A stretch of DNA of 47,123 nt from JAITWN01 sp964437335 (lineage in GTDB: Bacteria; Pseudomonadota; Gammaproteobacteria; SZUA-140): positions 1-47,123 of the forward strand of contig CAYTGL010000019.1 of NCBI GenBank assembly GCA_964437335.1, in the 5' to 3' direction. The notes under the pieces were generated by a model. That model was not told the origin of the DNA and searched no databases. It saw only the letters and a list, made by a program, of their open reading frames with translations. The stretch's first letter is position 1. Each line of letters opens with the position of its first letter. The translations under genes were made by a program, and so were the position numbers. Shown here in pieces: positions 32,016 through 39,887 of the stretch.

Positions 32016-32174
32016 ATGGGAAATAAGCATTGCGGCGGCAAACCGTCCAGTGGACCAAAGACCGTGCCCGTAAAACCGTATAAGCGGTCAACGCCGGGGG
32101 ATGGATGCTATGGCCCCGGAAAGCCCGGACCGAAAACGGTTACGGTCAAGCCGCATAGACGGTCGAAACCGTAA
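32016..32174 (+). CDS. Small basic protein with internal repeat, 52 aa
   Basis: A clear ribosome-binding site (AGGAG) precedes the ATG at 32016. The product is Lys/Pro/Gly-rich and contains two copies of a 15-residue unit, GPKTVPVKPYKRSTP and GPKTVTVKPHRRSKP. No family is known to me. The basic, proline-rich repeats suggest nucleic-acid or membrane-surface binding. It is the first of three small forward genes upstream of ardA and is transcribed away from the sigma-factor gene. Confidence 0.6.
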   Translation: MGNKHCGGKPSSGPKTVPVKPYKRSTPGDGCYGPGKPGPKTVTVKPHRRSKP

Positions 32175-32254
32175 ACCGATTGGCTCTGCTCAGGCATGTG
32201 GCCCACCCCGGACGGTCTGGGGTAGCGCGCCGCTTACTCAAAAGGAGAATTCTA

Positions 32255-32515
32255 ATGCAGTTTCAAGGTGCGGTCGTCAAAGAGCAAGGCTGGGTGTTCG
32301 CGTTGGTCGTGGTGAAATATCACGTTGTCCAGAATCGGCACGAGGCGGACAGAGCAATCAAGTCGTTTCAGCCGGTCTTTCCGGGAATCCCCATCGTCCT
32401 GATGGGCCAGGATTCACGCGGCATACCTACCTACTATGGCCGCAATGATATTTCACGCTTCATGGCCAGCGTTCCGCTCGAATCTGTGCCATGGAAGAAT
32501 TACACGCTCAACTGA
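32255..32515 (+). CDS. Hypothetical protein, 86 aa
   Basis: AAAAGGAG before the ATG at 32255 supports the start. The protein has a compact alpha/beta look (GWVFALVVVKYHVVQ, ADRAIKSFQPVFPGIPIVLMGQDSRGIPTYYG), with no motif I can name. It is one of a series of small accessory proteins typical of conjugative elements near ardA. Confidence 0.65.
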   Translation: MQFQGAVVKEQGWVFALVVVKYHVVQNRHEADRAIKSFQPVFPGIPIVLMGQDSRGIPTYYGRNDISRFMASVPLESVPWKNYTLN

Positions 32516-32530
32516 GAAGGGGGCTTGCAA

Positions 32531-32749
32531 ATGTCCGTGATAACGAAGAGCCGCATCGCGGGAGAATTTTACGGATGGACCGGAGACGGGGTCTACGAGC
32601 TTGAGAATGGGCAGCGGTGGGAGCAGGTGCGATACCGCTACCGTTATCGCTATAAGTATCGCCCACGAGCAACCGTAGTCCGCTGTGGCGGACAGTATTT
32701 CCTTGATGTGGACGGCATGAGCGACCCTATTCAGGTAAGAAAGCTGTAG
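32531..32749 (+). CDS. Hypothetical protein, 72 aa, Tyr/Arg-rich
   Basis: Starts 15 bases after the preceding gene, with a G-rich ribosome-binding site. The order GEFYGWTGDGVYELENGQRWEQ, a run of alternating Tyr/Arg and VVRCGGQYFLDVDGM suggests a small beta-barrel (SH3-like) protein. The alternating Arg-Tyr stretch (RYRYRYRYKYR) is remarkable and may bind nucleic acid. No function is known. Confidence 0.6.
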   Translation: MSVITKSRIAGEFYGWTGDGVYELENGQRWEQVRYRYRYRYKYRPRATVVRCGGQYFLDVDGMSDPIQVRKL

Positions 32750-32778
32750 GGTGCCGCCAGAAAAAGGCATCCAGAAAG

Positions 32779-32805
32779 GTCCGCGTCCCAAAGCGGAACG
32801 CGGAC
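32779..32805 (-). terminator. Hairpin between convergent genes
   Basis: GTCCGCGT (32779-32786) pairs with ACGCGGAC (32798-32805). On the minus strand it is followed by a T-rich stretch (CTTTCTGG, then CCTTTTTC), so it should end the ardA transcript. Confidence 0.6.
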
Positions 32806-32818
32806 GGGCGACGGTCGG

Positions 32819-33337
32819 CTAGTTCTGGAAAACGTGAACGCCGTGCTCTGACGACGGAACGGTGAAGTATCCGCCAATGAACAGGTCTCTGCTGAATGCC
32901 TCGTAGTCGATGTAGTACCGGACGTGCTCGGGAACCACATGAAGGTAGAGTTCATCGAACAAGTGCGCCGCGTAAGCCAGTTCGCTTTCCCAGTGTCCGC
33001 AGTAGGCGTCAAGGAATGATTCTTCAGTTGCGTAGTCCTGACCTATGTGTGCCGCGTATGCAGCAAATGCTTCGCCGTGCTCCTCGATGAGCAAAGCCAA
33101 GCGTGAGACTTCGGAAAGTCCCTCGTATTCGGCGATTCGGATGTCGCCAAAGCCTTCGTAGTCGTGGATAGCCCATTCTTCAGCAAACGGTTCTGGTGAT
33201 TGCCTGAGAATTACTTGCACCGATTCGTTCAAAGCCTCAACATCCTGTGCTGCTTCAATCCATTCGCCGTGGAGTTTCCCGGCGTTGTAGGCGGCGAGAC
33301 AGGCGACGTAAATCATTGGCTTCAATTTCGAGTTCAT
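32819..33337 (-). CDS. ardA: ArdA antirestriction protein
   Basis: The protein matches ArdA throughout: MIYVACLAAYNAGKLHGEWIEA, EEWAIHDYEGF, LALLIEEHGEAFAAYA, ESFLDAYCGHWESELAYAAHLFDELY and YYIDYEAFSRDLFIGGYF. ArdA is an acidic DNA mimic that inhibits type I restriction and modification enzymes, protecting an entering element. At 172 residues it is full length, with AAGGA before the ATG. It coexists here with a complete type I system at 14-24 kb, which it might modulate. Confidence 0.93.
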   Translation of the reverse strand: MNSKLKPMIYVACLAAYNAGKLHGEWIEAAQDVEALNESVQVILRQSPEPFAEEWAIHDYEGFGDIRIAEYEGLSEVSRLALLIEEHGEAFAAYAAHIGQDYATEESFLDAYCGHWESELAYAAHLFDELYLHVVPEHVRYYIDYEAFSRDLFIGGYFTVPSSEHGVHVFQN

Positions 33338-33403
33338 GGTCTGTTCCTTCGTAAAAGTAGTCGGTTAAAGTAGCTGGCCGTTGCCGGCCAGCCGTAGGGC
33401 GGC

Positions 33404-33646
33404 TCATGCCGCCTTTGCTTTCGTTTTCTTGCGTGCGTCGATGAAGCGGATTGCCTCTTGAGCAAGTTCGACAACGGCCTCAAGCTGCTCACGGCTAAGG
33501 CTGCCGTGCTGCCATTGACCGTTCTTGTCTTTGTAGGGCCGCTTAATCGTGGCCGAGTACCACTTGCCGTCGCTCTTGCTGGTCTGCTCGAAGACCGCCA
33601 ATTGCACGCTGTTTTTGTTGTTGGTGAGTAAAGGTTGCTTTTTCAT
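33404..33646 (-). CDS. Hypothetical protein, 80 aa
   Basis: GGAGGAAACC directly before the ATG at 33646 fixes the start. It is a small basic protein with a strand-rich middle (VQLAVFEQTSKSDGKWYSATIKRPYKDKNGQWQHGSLSREQLEA, interrupted by charged residues) and a lysine-rich C-terminus, the style of single-stranded-DNA or transfer accessory proteins. It precedes ardA on the same strand and is probably cotranscribed. No family is named. Confidence 0.65.
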   Translation of the reverse strand: MKKQPLLTNNKNSVQLAVFEQTSKSDGKWYSATIKRPYKDKNGQWQHGSLSREQLEAVVELAQEAIRFIDARKKTKAKAA

Positions 33647-34083
33647 GGTTTCCTCCGTTGAAAAAGTGGTTTGTTCTTTCGCCCCGGCCTGAAGAACAAT
33701 CACTTTTGGGTGGAGGAAAGAGAGCGGCGTTGCAGCCGGGAAGAAAACTGCCCGACCGGCTGCAAGCCAAGTGACAGGCTCCGCCTGGCACGGGCTTGCT
33801 TAGGTCGATTCCGACAGTACCGGCTGCCGCAAGCGGCGAAACAAGAAAGCAACCCTCTTGCATTGCAACAACGAGTAGCGTGTCGGAGATTGGCCTTGGG
33901 CGACCAGTGTGGCGGCAAGAGTTGATTCGACACGATGCGGCCAAACGAAACGATAAGGGCAGCGCGGGCAGGGTAGGCGGACAGTCCGTTGGAGCAGCTT
34001 CAAGAGCCCGCCTCGACGACACGCAAGGATGGCGGTGGCGTCGCGCGATATTGAGGCACCGCCGGCCAGCCCCGCCGGCCGCC
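33647..34083. other. Noncoding region between ardA module and integrase
   Basis: No gene is supported here. An inverted repeat TTGTTCTT/AAGAACAA (33671-33678 and 33692-33699) lies just upstream of the 80-residue gene and may be part of its promoter control. The rest contains no clear signal. This stretch may include the boundary between the two mobile segments. Confidence 0.45.
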
Positions 34084-34275
34084 GCTATTTGACCGTAGCT
34101 TCAACCAAGGCGACGATAACTTGGCGAGTTGCGGCAGGCAGTTGCAGCCACGCAGCGACGACGGTGCCAAGCGTCGTCATGGCTTCGGCATCGTTTTGGG
34201 CGTCATTAGTTGAGTGCCAATTTTTCCGCTGCCAGTCCGCTGCCAGTCCCCTTTGCGAATCAGAAAACCCCTTGT
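34084..34275 (-). pseudogene. Out-of-frame coding tail after integrase stop
   Basis: On the minus strand, a frame offset from the integrase remains open past its stop and reads ENKGFSDSQRGLAADWQRK and, later, TTLGTVVAAWLQLPAATRQVIVALVEATVK before a TAG at 34084. This looks like real protein, similar in style to the ends of planctomycete integrases. A frameshift near the GGGG/TTTT run at 34265-34272 could have separated it from the integrase, or it belongs to the sequence outside the att site. Confidence 0.4.
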
Positions 34276-35681
34276 TTTCCAGTGCGAAACCGCACGAGGT
34301 CTCCGGGTTCGATTCCCGCCGCCTCCACTTTTTGACAATCTGGGCAATCTCGTGTCACCGGATGACACGCAGCGTCTAAACCCTTGCTACGGCGAGGGTT
34401 TTTTCGTTTTCTGCCCCTGCTGCTTGGCTGCCGATCAGTGCCAGGCAATGCCGCAGATTGCCCAGCCGCGCCACTTGAAGTGCAGACAATATGCAGACAC
34501 TCCTCCGGCTCGGTCTGCAGACACTCCGCAGGCGCCGTCGACGGGACGGCCGGCGGGGAGGGTAGTCGATTGACGGCCGTCGCCTGGTCGGCCAGCCCGA
34601 TATGGGTATAGCGCATCGTCATCCGCACGTCACTATGACGGGCAAGCTCCTTGGCGGCCACGAGCGAAACGCCGCTCTTGAGCAGGCCGGTGATATGCGT
34701 GTGCCGGCCTGCAGCATGAAAATCGGCCAGCCCTTCCTCGGTCTCGTAGGGAATCCCGGCTTCTTCCAGGTCCCGCTGGATCATTGTGTACGCCTTCCGC
34801 TTGGCGAGCTTGGGAAAGAGCGGCTCGTCGTCCGCCAACCCCTTGATCCACTGCCGGATTTCCGAGACCAGGCCGCCGTGGAGCGGCAAGGTGTCCTTGC
34901 GCCGGTGTTTGGACGCTGCTGCGGCGACAGTCACCACCGGCTGATCGGCGTCGAGCTTGAAGCTGGCCGGCGTCAGGCTGGCGATTTCCGCTTTCCTTAA
35001 GCCAGTCATGTACGACAGCAAATAGATGCGGGCCCGGGTTATCCCGTCGTAGCACTGCACGAGGTAGTTGCTGCGGCGAGCCGTGTCGATGACCAGGGCG
35101 ATTTCCGCCGGCGTGAGCGCCCGCCTCGCGTGCCTTACGTCCGTCTCAGCATTGCGGCGTGGAATGCCGGCGAAGGGGTTGTGCTCCAAGACTCGCCGCT
35201 TGGGGTGCGCCAGCCAGTTGCCGAAGGAGTCCACCGCCTGCAGGTAGTGGTTGTAGGTGCGATGCCCCAGATTCTCGTCTTTGCAGTGCTGCGCCAGGTA
35301 CGACTCCACCGCGTCGGCGTCGAATTCCGAGAGCGATTCAAAGCCGCATCCCTTCAGGACAAGCTTGACCCGTGCGATCGTCAGTTTGACATGCTTGCCG
35401 GTGTTGTCTTTGCGATTGAGGCTCGCCTCAAATGCGTCGACATGCGGCGCCCAGGAGATCACCGGCGGCCGGCCGAGCAACTCCTCAAGCTCGGATTCCT
35501 TGGCCAGCCCTAGCTTGATCCGCTCGACGACGGTCTCAATGACGGCCGCCTTGGCCTCGGTGACTCCCTTGTCGGGGCAGCCCTTGGTCGTTCGCCGGAT
35601 GCCTTTGTGGTCGAAGAACTGGATGTGGTAGGACGCGCCTTTCTTGCGGCGGTCCCTGCTCAACTTTGCGACTGACGCCAC
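34260..35681 (-). CDS. Tyrosine recombinase/integrase 1
   Basis: A phage-type integrase with a core-binding region (about 75-175) and a catalytic domain containing TGLRKAE (first Arg, near 225), HAAGRHTHITGLL (H-x-x-R-type box) and RHSDVRMTMRYTH (nucleophilic Tyr near 358). The last ~100 residues are a disordered tail ending in VEAAGIEPGDLVRF, which is the antisense translation of the tRNA-like 3' end. An excisionase-like gene precedes it. It probably integrates the segment carrying traG and parB at the tRNA 3' end. Confidence 0.9.
   Translation of the reverse strand: MASVAKLSRDRRKKGASYHIQFFDHKGIRRTTKGCPDKGVTEAKAAVIETVVERIKLGLAKESELEELLGRPPVISWAPHVDAFEASLNRKDNTGKHVKLTIARVKLVLKGCGFESLSEFDADAVESYLAQHCKDENLGHRTYNHYLQAVDSFGNWLAHPKRRVLEHNPFAGIPRRNAETDVRHARRALTPAEIALVIDTARRSNYLVQCYDGITRARIYLLSYMTGLRKAEIASLTPASFKLDADQPVVTVAAAASKHRRKDTLPLHGGLVSEIRQWIKGLADDEPLFPKLAKRKAYTMIQRDLEEAGIPYETEEGLADFHAAGRHTHITGLLKSGVSLVAAKELARHSDVRMTMRYTHIGLADQATAVNRLPSPPAVPSTAPAECLQTEPEECLHIVCTSSGAAGQSAALPGTDRQPSSRGRKRKNPRRSKGLDAACHPVTRDCPDCQKVEAAGIEPGDLVRFRTGKQGVF
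34265..34327 (+). other. Putative att site: 3' end of a tRNA-like gene
   Basis: The plus strand has a variable-arm-like hairpin (TGCG/CGCA at about 34282-34293), then a T-arm GGGTTCGATTCCC and an acceptor-like CGCCTCCA ending at 34327. No matching 5' half (D-arm, GGAGGCG acceptor strand) lies upstream, so this is a 3' fragment, not a functional tRNA. It overlaps the antisense 3' end of the integrase gene, the classic arrangement for an integrase targeting a tRNA or tmRNA 3' end. Confidence 0.6.
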
Positions 35682-35743
35682 GGATAACTCCTTGATGTCG
35701 AATGTGCTCGCGTCGACGCGAACTCCAAAGGGATGCTGCGGGG

Positions 35744-35983
35744 CTATCTGCCCCTGCCGTTATTTTCGCGCCCTCCAGGCCTTGGGCAACCGTCCGCAAT
35801 CCATTTGCGTATCTCGTCGAGTCTCCAGCGGACCGCCGCGCCGAGCTGCACCGGCGAGGGCAAAGCGCCGGCGCTGCGCAGTCTCCATAGCGTGCGCTTC
35901 GATATGTTGAGCAAAGCGGCAAGCTCCTCGGCTGCGATCAGCATCGGCGCCGGCCGTTCGTCGTCAAATGCCGCTAGAGACAT
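35744..35983 (-). CDS. Excisionase/AlpA-like HTH protein, 79 aa
   Basis: A single HTH_17-type domain: LIAAEELAALLNISKRTLWRLRSAGALPSP followed by AVRWRLDEIRKWIADG. It lies 62 bases upstream of the integrase on the same strand, the usual xis-int order. It likely assists excision or regulates the integrase. Confidence 0.85.
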   Translation of the reverse strand: MSLAAFDDERPAPMLIAAEELAALLNISKRTLWRLRSAGALPSPVQLGAAVRWRLDEIRKWIADGCPRPGGRENNGRGR

Positions 35984-36163
35984 GCTGCCAGTCTCCAGGG
36001 TGCTAATAAACCACGCAGCAGGCGGCGCTTCAGCGCACGCTCAATCCGCAATCGCGTCGTGATGAGAATCTGCCAGCCGAAGGGAGGCAGCTTCCAGAAT
36101 CGATGGATACCCTGTGACACCGTATTCTCCTTTCTGAATCCGAGTGAAGTGACTGGCGTCCCT

Positions 36164-36358
36164 CTACCGCTTGCGGGCGCCGTAGACCTTAAGGCCGAAG
36201 CTGACGAGCTTCGCCAGGCCGCCGAGCGCTTCCTTCTTCCGTTGCCAATCCCGCTCCTTAATACGCTCCCATTCTTCGGGCCGGAGAAGCGACATGGCCA
36301 TCGACCACAGGGCGACCACGATAAGAAATCCGCAAAACAACCATTGAGCCGAAGTCAT
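36164..36358 (-). CDS. Small membrane protein, 64 aa
   Basis: The ATG at 36358 begins a protein with an N-terminal transmembrane helix (WLFCGFLIVVALWSMAMSLL, about 6-25) and a basic cytoplasmic tail. The longer frame to 36538 has an unconvincing basic N-terminus. It lies between the traG-like operon and the excisionase gene and may belong to the transfer module. No family is recognised. Confidence 0.5.
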   Translation of the reverse strand: MTSAQWLFCGFLIVVALWSMAMSLLRPEEWERIKERDWQRKKEALGGLAKLVSFGLKVYGARKR

Positions 36359-36440
36359 CTTGTGCCTGCCTTTCCGTTGAAGTGATGGGGATGAATACGC
36401 CAACGACCTGACGCGACAGACTTTGCTCGCAGAGCCGAGA

Positions 36441-36719
36441 CTACCGTTCCCGACCAATCTCGCGTTGTTGCTCTTGCTGCTGTTCGTGCGGTTGTTCCTG
36501 CCCGTGCTCGGGCGTGGGCGTGTATTGGCCCGGCCCATACGGCACGAACCCGTCGCCGTTGAACAGCGCAGACGCGAGCTCCATCGCGCCCTGCGTCCCG
36601 AGGCGCGACATCTCTGCGCCGACCTCGGCTCCCATCTTCTTCAGGCCGGGCAGCATCGCCTGAACGGCTTCCTTGGCCGATCGCAGGCTGTCGAACAACT
36701 GTTTTGCGGTCTCGCTCAC
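36441..36719 (-). CDS. Hypothetical protein, 92 aa
   Basis: A helical N-terminal two-thirds (AKQLFDSLRSAKEAVQAMLPGLKKMGAEVG) is followed by a Gln/Glu-rich disordered tail (EQQQEQQREIGRER). No domain is recognised. It follows the traG-like gene by 47 bases and is probably in the same transcript. Confidence 0.55.
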   Translation of the reverse strand: MSETAKQLFDSLRSAKEAVQAMLPGLKKMGAEVGAEMSRLGTQGAMELASALFNGDGFVPYGPGQYTPTPEHGQEQPHEQQQEQQREIGRER

Positions 36720-36766
36720 TTCATTTTCCTCCGATACGAAGGGAATGCGGTCGCCGGAACGTCCGG

Positions 36767-38656
36767 CTATCGCCGATCAAACTCTCCAAGCGCTTGCCAG
36801 TCCCCGCTTGTGCTCACGGCGGGGCGGGAACGCTCCACGATTGCGAGCGTCATCGCGCCAGCCGCGCTCAGCGCTGCGAGACAAAGAATTGCCGATGCTA
36901 CGAGCGTGCCGCACGCTTCGGCGGTCCTTGCCAACCATCGAGGCGAGCGGCGAAGCCCAGGCTCTTGGTAATAACGAACAAGCGTGGTACGGACGGGCGG
37001 CACGCCGGGCGCAAAGGTGATCGCCGCCGACGCCGGCAGCGCCATGACCTCTTCGGGCTTAAGCAGCTTTCTGGCCTGCTGCTGCCAGTTGTGGCTGGAG
37101 TTGTACGAGCCGCTACGGCTGTTGCCGCCGTGGGCGCCGCCCGACGATTGATACGAGCTGCCGCTGCTTGTGCCGCCGGAATCCACCACGATCGTGCTTT
37201 CACCCAGCCGCGCGCTGACGTAGTCTGCGGTGGCGTTGTCGTTGACCCCGAAGAAAACCTGCGTCGTGTTGGACAACAAGGTCTGGTCTTGGCCTTCGGG
37301 AAAGCAGCGTTTCAACTGACCCATCGATTGAAAGCAGAAGAGCAGCCGCACGCCGAAGGCGCGGTACTTGTCGACGGCGTCGTCAACGGCTTCAAGCCTC
37401 TCCAAGGAGGCTGCCTCGTCCAAGATGAAATGCACCTTGTTCGTCTCTTGCAAGCCGCCTTTGACAACGGCCCTCAGCAACGAGCCAATCCAAACGCGAA
37501 GCAGCGCCGACTGGGCGCGCATGTGCTCCGGCGGCAGCGCGAGGTAGATGGTCATGCGACCCTGGCGCAGCTCCGCCGGGTCAAAGGTGCTCGTCGTGGT
37601 GCTGGCGACAACCGGCAGCGTGTCAAGGAAGCGCAGGTGGCGCCCCGCTGTCGTGAGCACCGAGGCTCGTTCGCGATCGACGAAATGCCGCAAGTGGCCG
37701 CCCATCCGCGCGAGCATCCCGCCCCAGCAGTCCGACTCGCACATCGCCTTGACCGCCATGTCGAGCTTTTGCGGGTCGGTCAGCAGCTCCCGCACCGTTT
37801 GCAAGGATCGGGACTCGCCGGGATCGCCGTAGTAAACGACCAAGGCGATCACAGCCGCGATCCACGCTTCGGCTGAGTCGTCCCAGTGTCTTTCCTTCTC
37901 TTCACCTGTTCTGACGACGAGCGCTTTGGCCAGGTCATTGCACTGGTCAATGGCGTGCGGGCTCGCTTTATCGATGAAGTCCAGCGGGTTGAACGCGTCC
38001 GGCGAGTTTGTGACCACGTTAAATGGGTCGAGCGTGATGACGCGATGCCGGAATGCTTTGGCCCGATGAAGCGCGGTGAGCTTGGCATTTTCGCCCTTGA
38101 AGTCGATGACGACGCAAGAGTCTGGGCAGGTCAACAGAAATGGCAATACAATCGACACGCCTTTGCCGCCGCCGCTGGGACTAAAGACAGCGGTATGTAT
38201 GGCGTGCGGAAGCCGCACCCATTCGTGGCGACCGCGCATACCCCGCATCACAACGGCCTTGCATGCGTCCTTCGCACCGACGCCCCGCTTGAATAACAAG
38301 CCGACGGCCGCCAGAAAGCCGCCGAACCGCTTCCTCGGCACGCGGCCAAGGATCAAGCCGGCATCGCAGCCAATCATCGCCGCTGCCCTGAGATTCGACT
38401 CGTCGGCCCAACGAGCACTGCCCAGGGTCGTGAGATGCGCCGCCTTTTTGCGCAGCGCCCCGCCGACCCCAAATACCAAGATCAATAAACCCGACATCGG
38501 CCATGACACGATGGCCGCGATCGTCAAGCAATAGAGGCCACAGGCGGCCGCCAGCCTCAGAAGCGCACGAGATAACCAGTAACAGGTCATGGCTGTGTAA
38601 AATGCGACTAATATGGGTGTGATGAATGGGCGCTGCGATCGGATTCCGATACGCAT
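36767..38656 (-). CDS. TraG/VirD4-type coupling protein
   Basis: Two N-terminal transmembrane helices (about 12-50 and 52-66) precede a VirD4-type ATPase: Walker A SPSGGGKG (159-166), the conserved VVIDFKGEN, LDPFNVV and FNPLDFID, and Walker B FILDEAASL near 410. Glycine/serine-rich sequence follows near 510. These hexameric ATPases link the relaxosome to a type IV secretion channel. A start at 38590 is also possible. It differs from the coupling ATPase at 7-9 kb and belongs to the integrase-1 element. Confidence 0.9.
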   Translation of the reverse strand: MRIGIRSQRPFITPILVAFYTAMTCYWLSRALLRLAAACGLYCLTIAAIVSWPMSGLLILVFGVGGALRKKAAHLTTLGSARWADESNLRAAAMIGCDAGLILGRVPRKRFGGFLAAVGLLFKRGVGAKDACKAVVMRGMRGRHEWVRLPHAIHTAVFSPSGGGKGVSIVLPFLLTCPDSCVVIDFKGENAKLTALHRAKAFRHRVITLDPFNVVTNSPDAFNPLDFIDKASPHAIDQCNDLAKALVVRTGEEKERHWDDSAEAWIAAVIALVVYYGDPGESRSLQTVRELLTDPQKLDMAVKAMCESDCWGGMLARMGGHLRHFVDRERASVLTTAGRHLRFLDTLPVVASTTTSTFDPAELRQGRMTIYLALPPEHMRAQSALLRVWIGSLLRAVVKGGLQETNKVHFILDEAASLERLEAVDDAVDKYRAFGVRLLFCFQSMGQLKRCFPEGQDQTLLSNTTQVFFGVNDNATADYVSARLGESTIVVDSGGTSSGSSYQSSGGAHGGNSRSGSYNSSHNWQQQARKLLKPEEVMALPASAAITFAPGVPPVRTTLVRYYQEPGLRRSPRWLARTAEACGTLVASAILCLAALSAAGAMTLAIVERSRPAVSTSGDWQALGEFDRR

Positions 38657-38838
38657 TCCCCGTCCGCGGCGCCGCTCAAATCAAGGAGCGTCATGAGAAG
38701 CACGAAGATCACGACGACTACCCACGTTGGCACGCCGAATTCCATACACACAATCGATACGACAAGTCCGAACGCCCCAAGGGCGAGTATTTTCAGACCG
38801 TTCAACACCATCATGCCGAGAAGTGTAGTGAGGTTCAT
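38608..38838 (-). CDS. Small membrane protein, 76 aa
   Basis: Two hydrophobic helices (about 5-32 and 36-53) are followed by an acidic/serine tail. It overlaps the start of the coupling-protein gene by 48 bases if the longer coupling-protein start is right. Position and topology suggest an accessory component of the transfer complex. No family is recognised. Confidence 0.6.
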   Translation of the reverse strand: MNLTTLLGMMVLNGLKILALGAFGLVVSIVCMEFGVPTWVVVVIFVLLMTLLDLSGAADGECVSESDRSAHSSHPY

Positions 38839-38854
38839 TTACTATTCCCTTCAT

Positions 38855-39661
38855 CTATTGCGTCACCGATTTTCGTAGCGAACAAGCAAACGATTCGATT
38901 GGAACGCCTCGCGACTTGAGCTTTCTGACTTTTGCCAGCAGCTCGGTGAGCATCGCGATGAGCGACTCAGCGGTCAGCGACGGAGCGGCGATCGTCACGC
39001 TGCCGCCTGCTACCCTCGCTTTGATGCGCGTGGGCGCCGGCGTTACCGGAACCGCCTCCGGCTGCGCCGCCTTCGCCAGGATCGCGATTTCGTCCCGCGT
39101 CTTGCCATTGGCGGCGGCGCTGGCCATCTTCTGTTGCATTGTCGTGTCCTTGGTCTTGGCAATCTCGTAAGCGGTGCTCGGCGGGATTGCTCCTGCCTCG
39201 ACCTGGCTCTGAATCGCTTCCGGCAATGAAAGAAGCACCAGCAAACGGGACACGGTGGCATTGGAGAAGCCGAGCTTGCCGGCAGTCTCGCTCGCATTCC
39301 AGCCCGTCGCCTTCATTAGCGCTCGGATCGCCCGCGCGGCTTCCAGGCCGCTGAGATTCTTTCTCTGGCAATTGGCGATCAACGAATGCTGAATCACTTC
39401 AGCGGGGCAAAGATCACGTTCTTCAATGATGACAGGAATTTCCCTCAGTCCGATGAGCTGAGCGCCGCCAGTGCGGCGCTCGCCGTCCGTCACCACCAAC
39501 TGATCGTTCTCCTTTCGCACCCGCACGGGATGCAGCACGCCCACTTCGCGCAGGCTGTCGGCGATCTCGTAGATCGAGTCGTCGTCCGCCACAGAGCGGA
39601 CTTGGGGTCGAAGCGTCAGTTGTTCGGGGGAAACGTACTGGATTTGCTCTCGGCCTTTCAT
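38855..39661 (-). CDS. ParB/Spo0J-family protein
   Basis: The N-terminal ParB/sulfiredoxin-like nuclease/CTPase domain shows VRSVADDDSIYEIADSLREVGVLHPVRVR, VTDGERRTGGAQLIG and the box-like VIQHSLIANCQRKNLSGLEAARAI. An HTH follows (WNASETAGKLGFSNATVSRLLVLLSLP). The C-terminal dimer domain is short. No ParA gene is adjacent in this segment, so it may serve element partition with the parA at 13-14 kb, or act in regulation. Confidence 0.88.
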   Translation of the reverse strand: MKGREQIQYVSPEQLTLRPQVRSVADDDSIYEIADSLREVGVLHPVRVRKENDQLVVTDGERRTGGAQLIGLREIPVIIEERDLCPAEVIQHSLIANCQRKNLSGLEAARAIRALMKATGWNASETAGKLGFSNATVSRLLVLLSLPEAIQSQVEAGAIPPSTAYEIAKTKDTTMQQKMASAAANGKTRDEIAILAKAAQPEAVPVTPAPTRIKARVAGGSVTIAAPSLTAESLIAMLTELLAKVRKLKSRGVPIESFACSLRKSVTQ

Positions 39662-39887
39662 GTTATGCTCCCTACTTGCGATCGAACGGCTCCTCTCGTA
39701 CGCTGATTTCGAAGCCCGTTACTGACGAGCCGCTACCGGGGGAATTGCAGTCTTAATTGGTCAGCGTCTACTCAGCTTCAACTAAGGCATTATCTCAACG
39801 CTCGCTCTCAAAAGTCCTGCCAACGCCCCTCCAATCTCATCCAACCTGGACTCAAACTGCCGCCAACGATAGGTCAGAGGACCAAGC

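Noticed and set aside
34265..34327. Complete tRNA gene
   Set aside because: Only the variable-arm-like hairpin, T-arm and acceptor 3' strand are visible; the 5' acceptor strand and D-arm are missing.
36704..37876. Plus-strand open frame of 390 codons
   Set aside because: It lies antisense to the traG-like gene and has the Arg/Ala-rich composition of a shadow frame.
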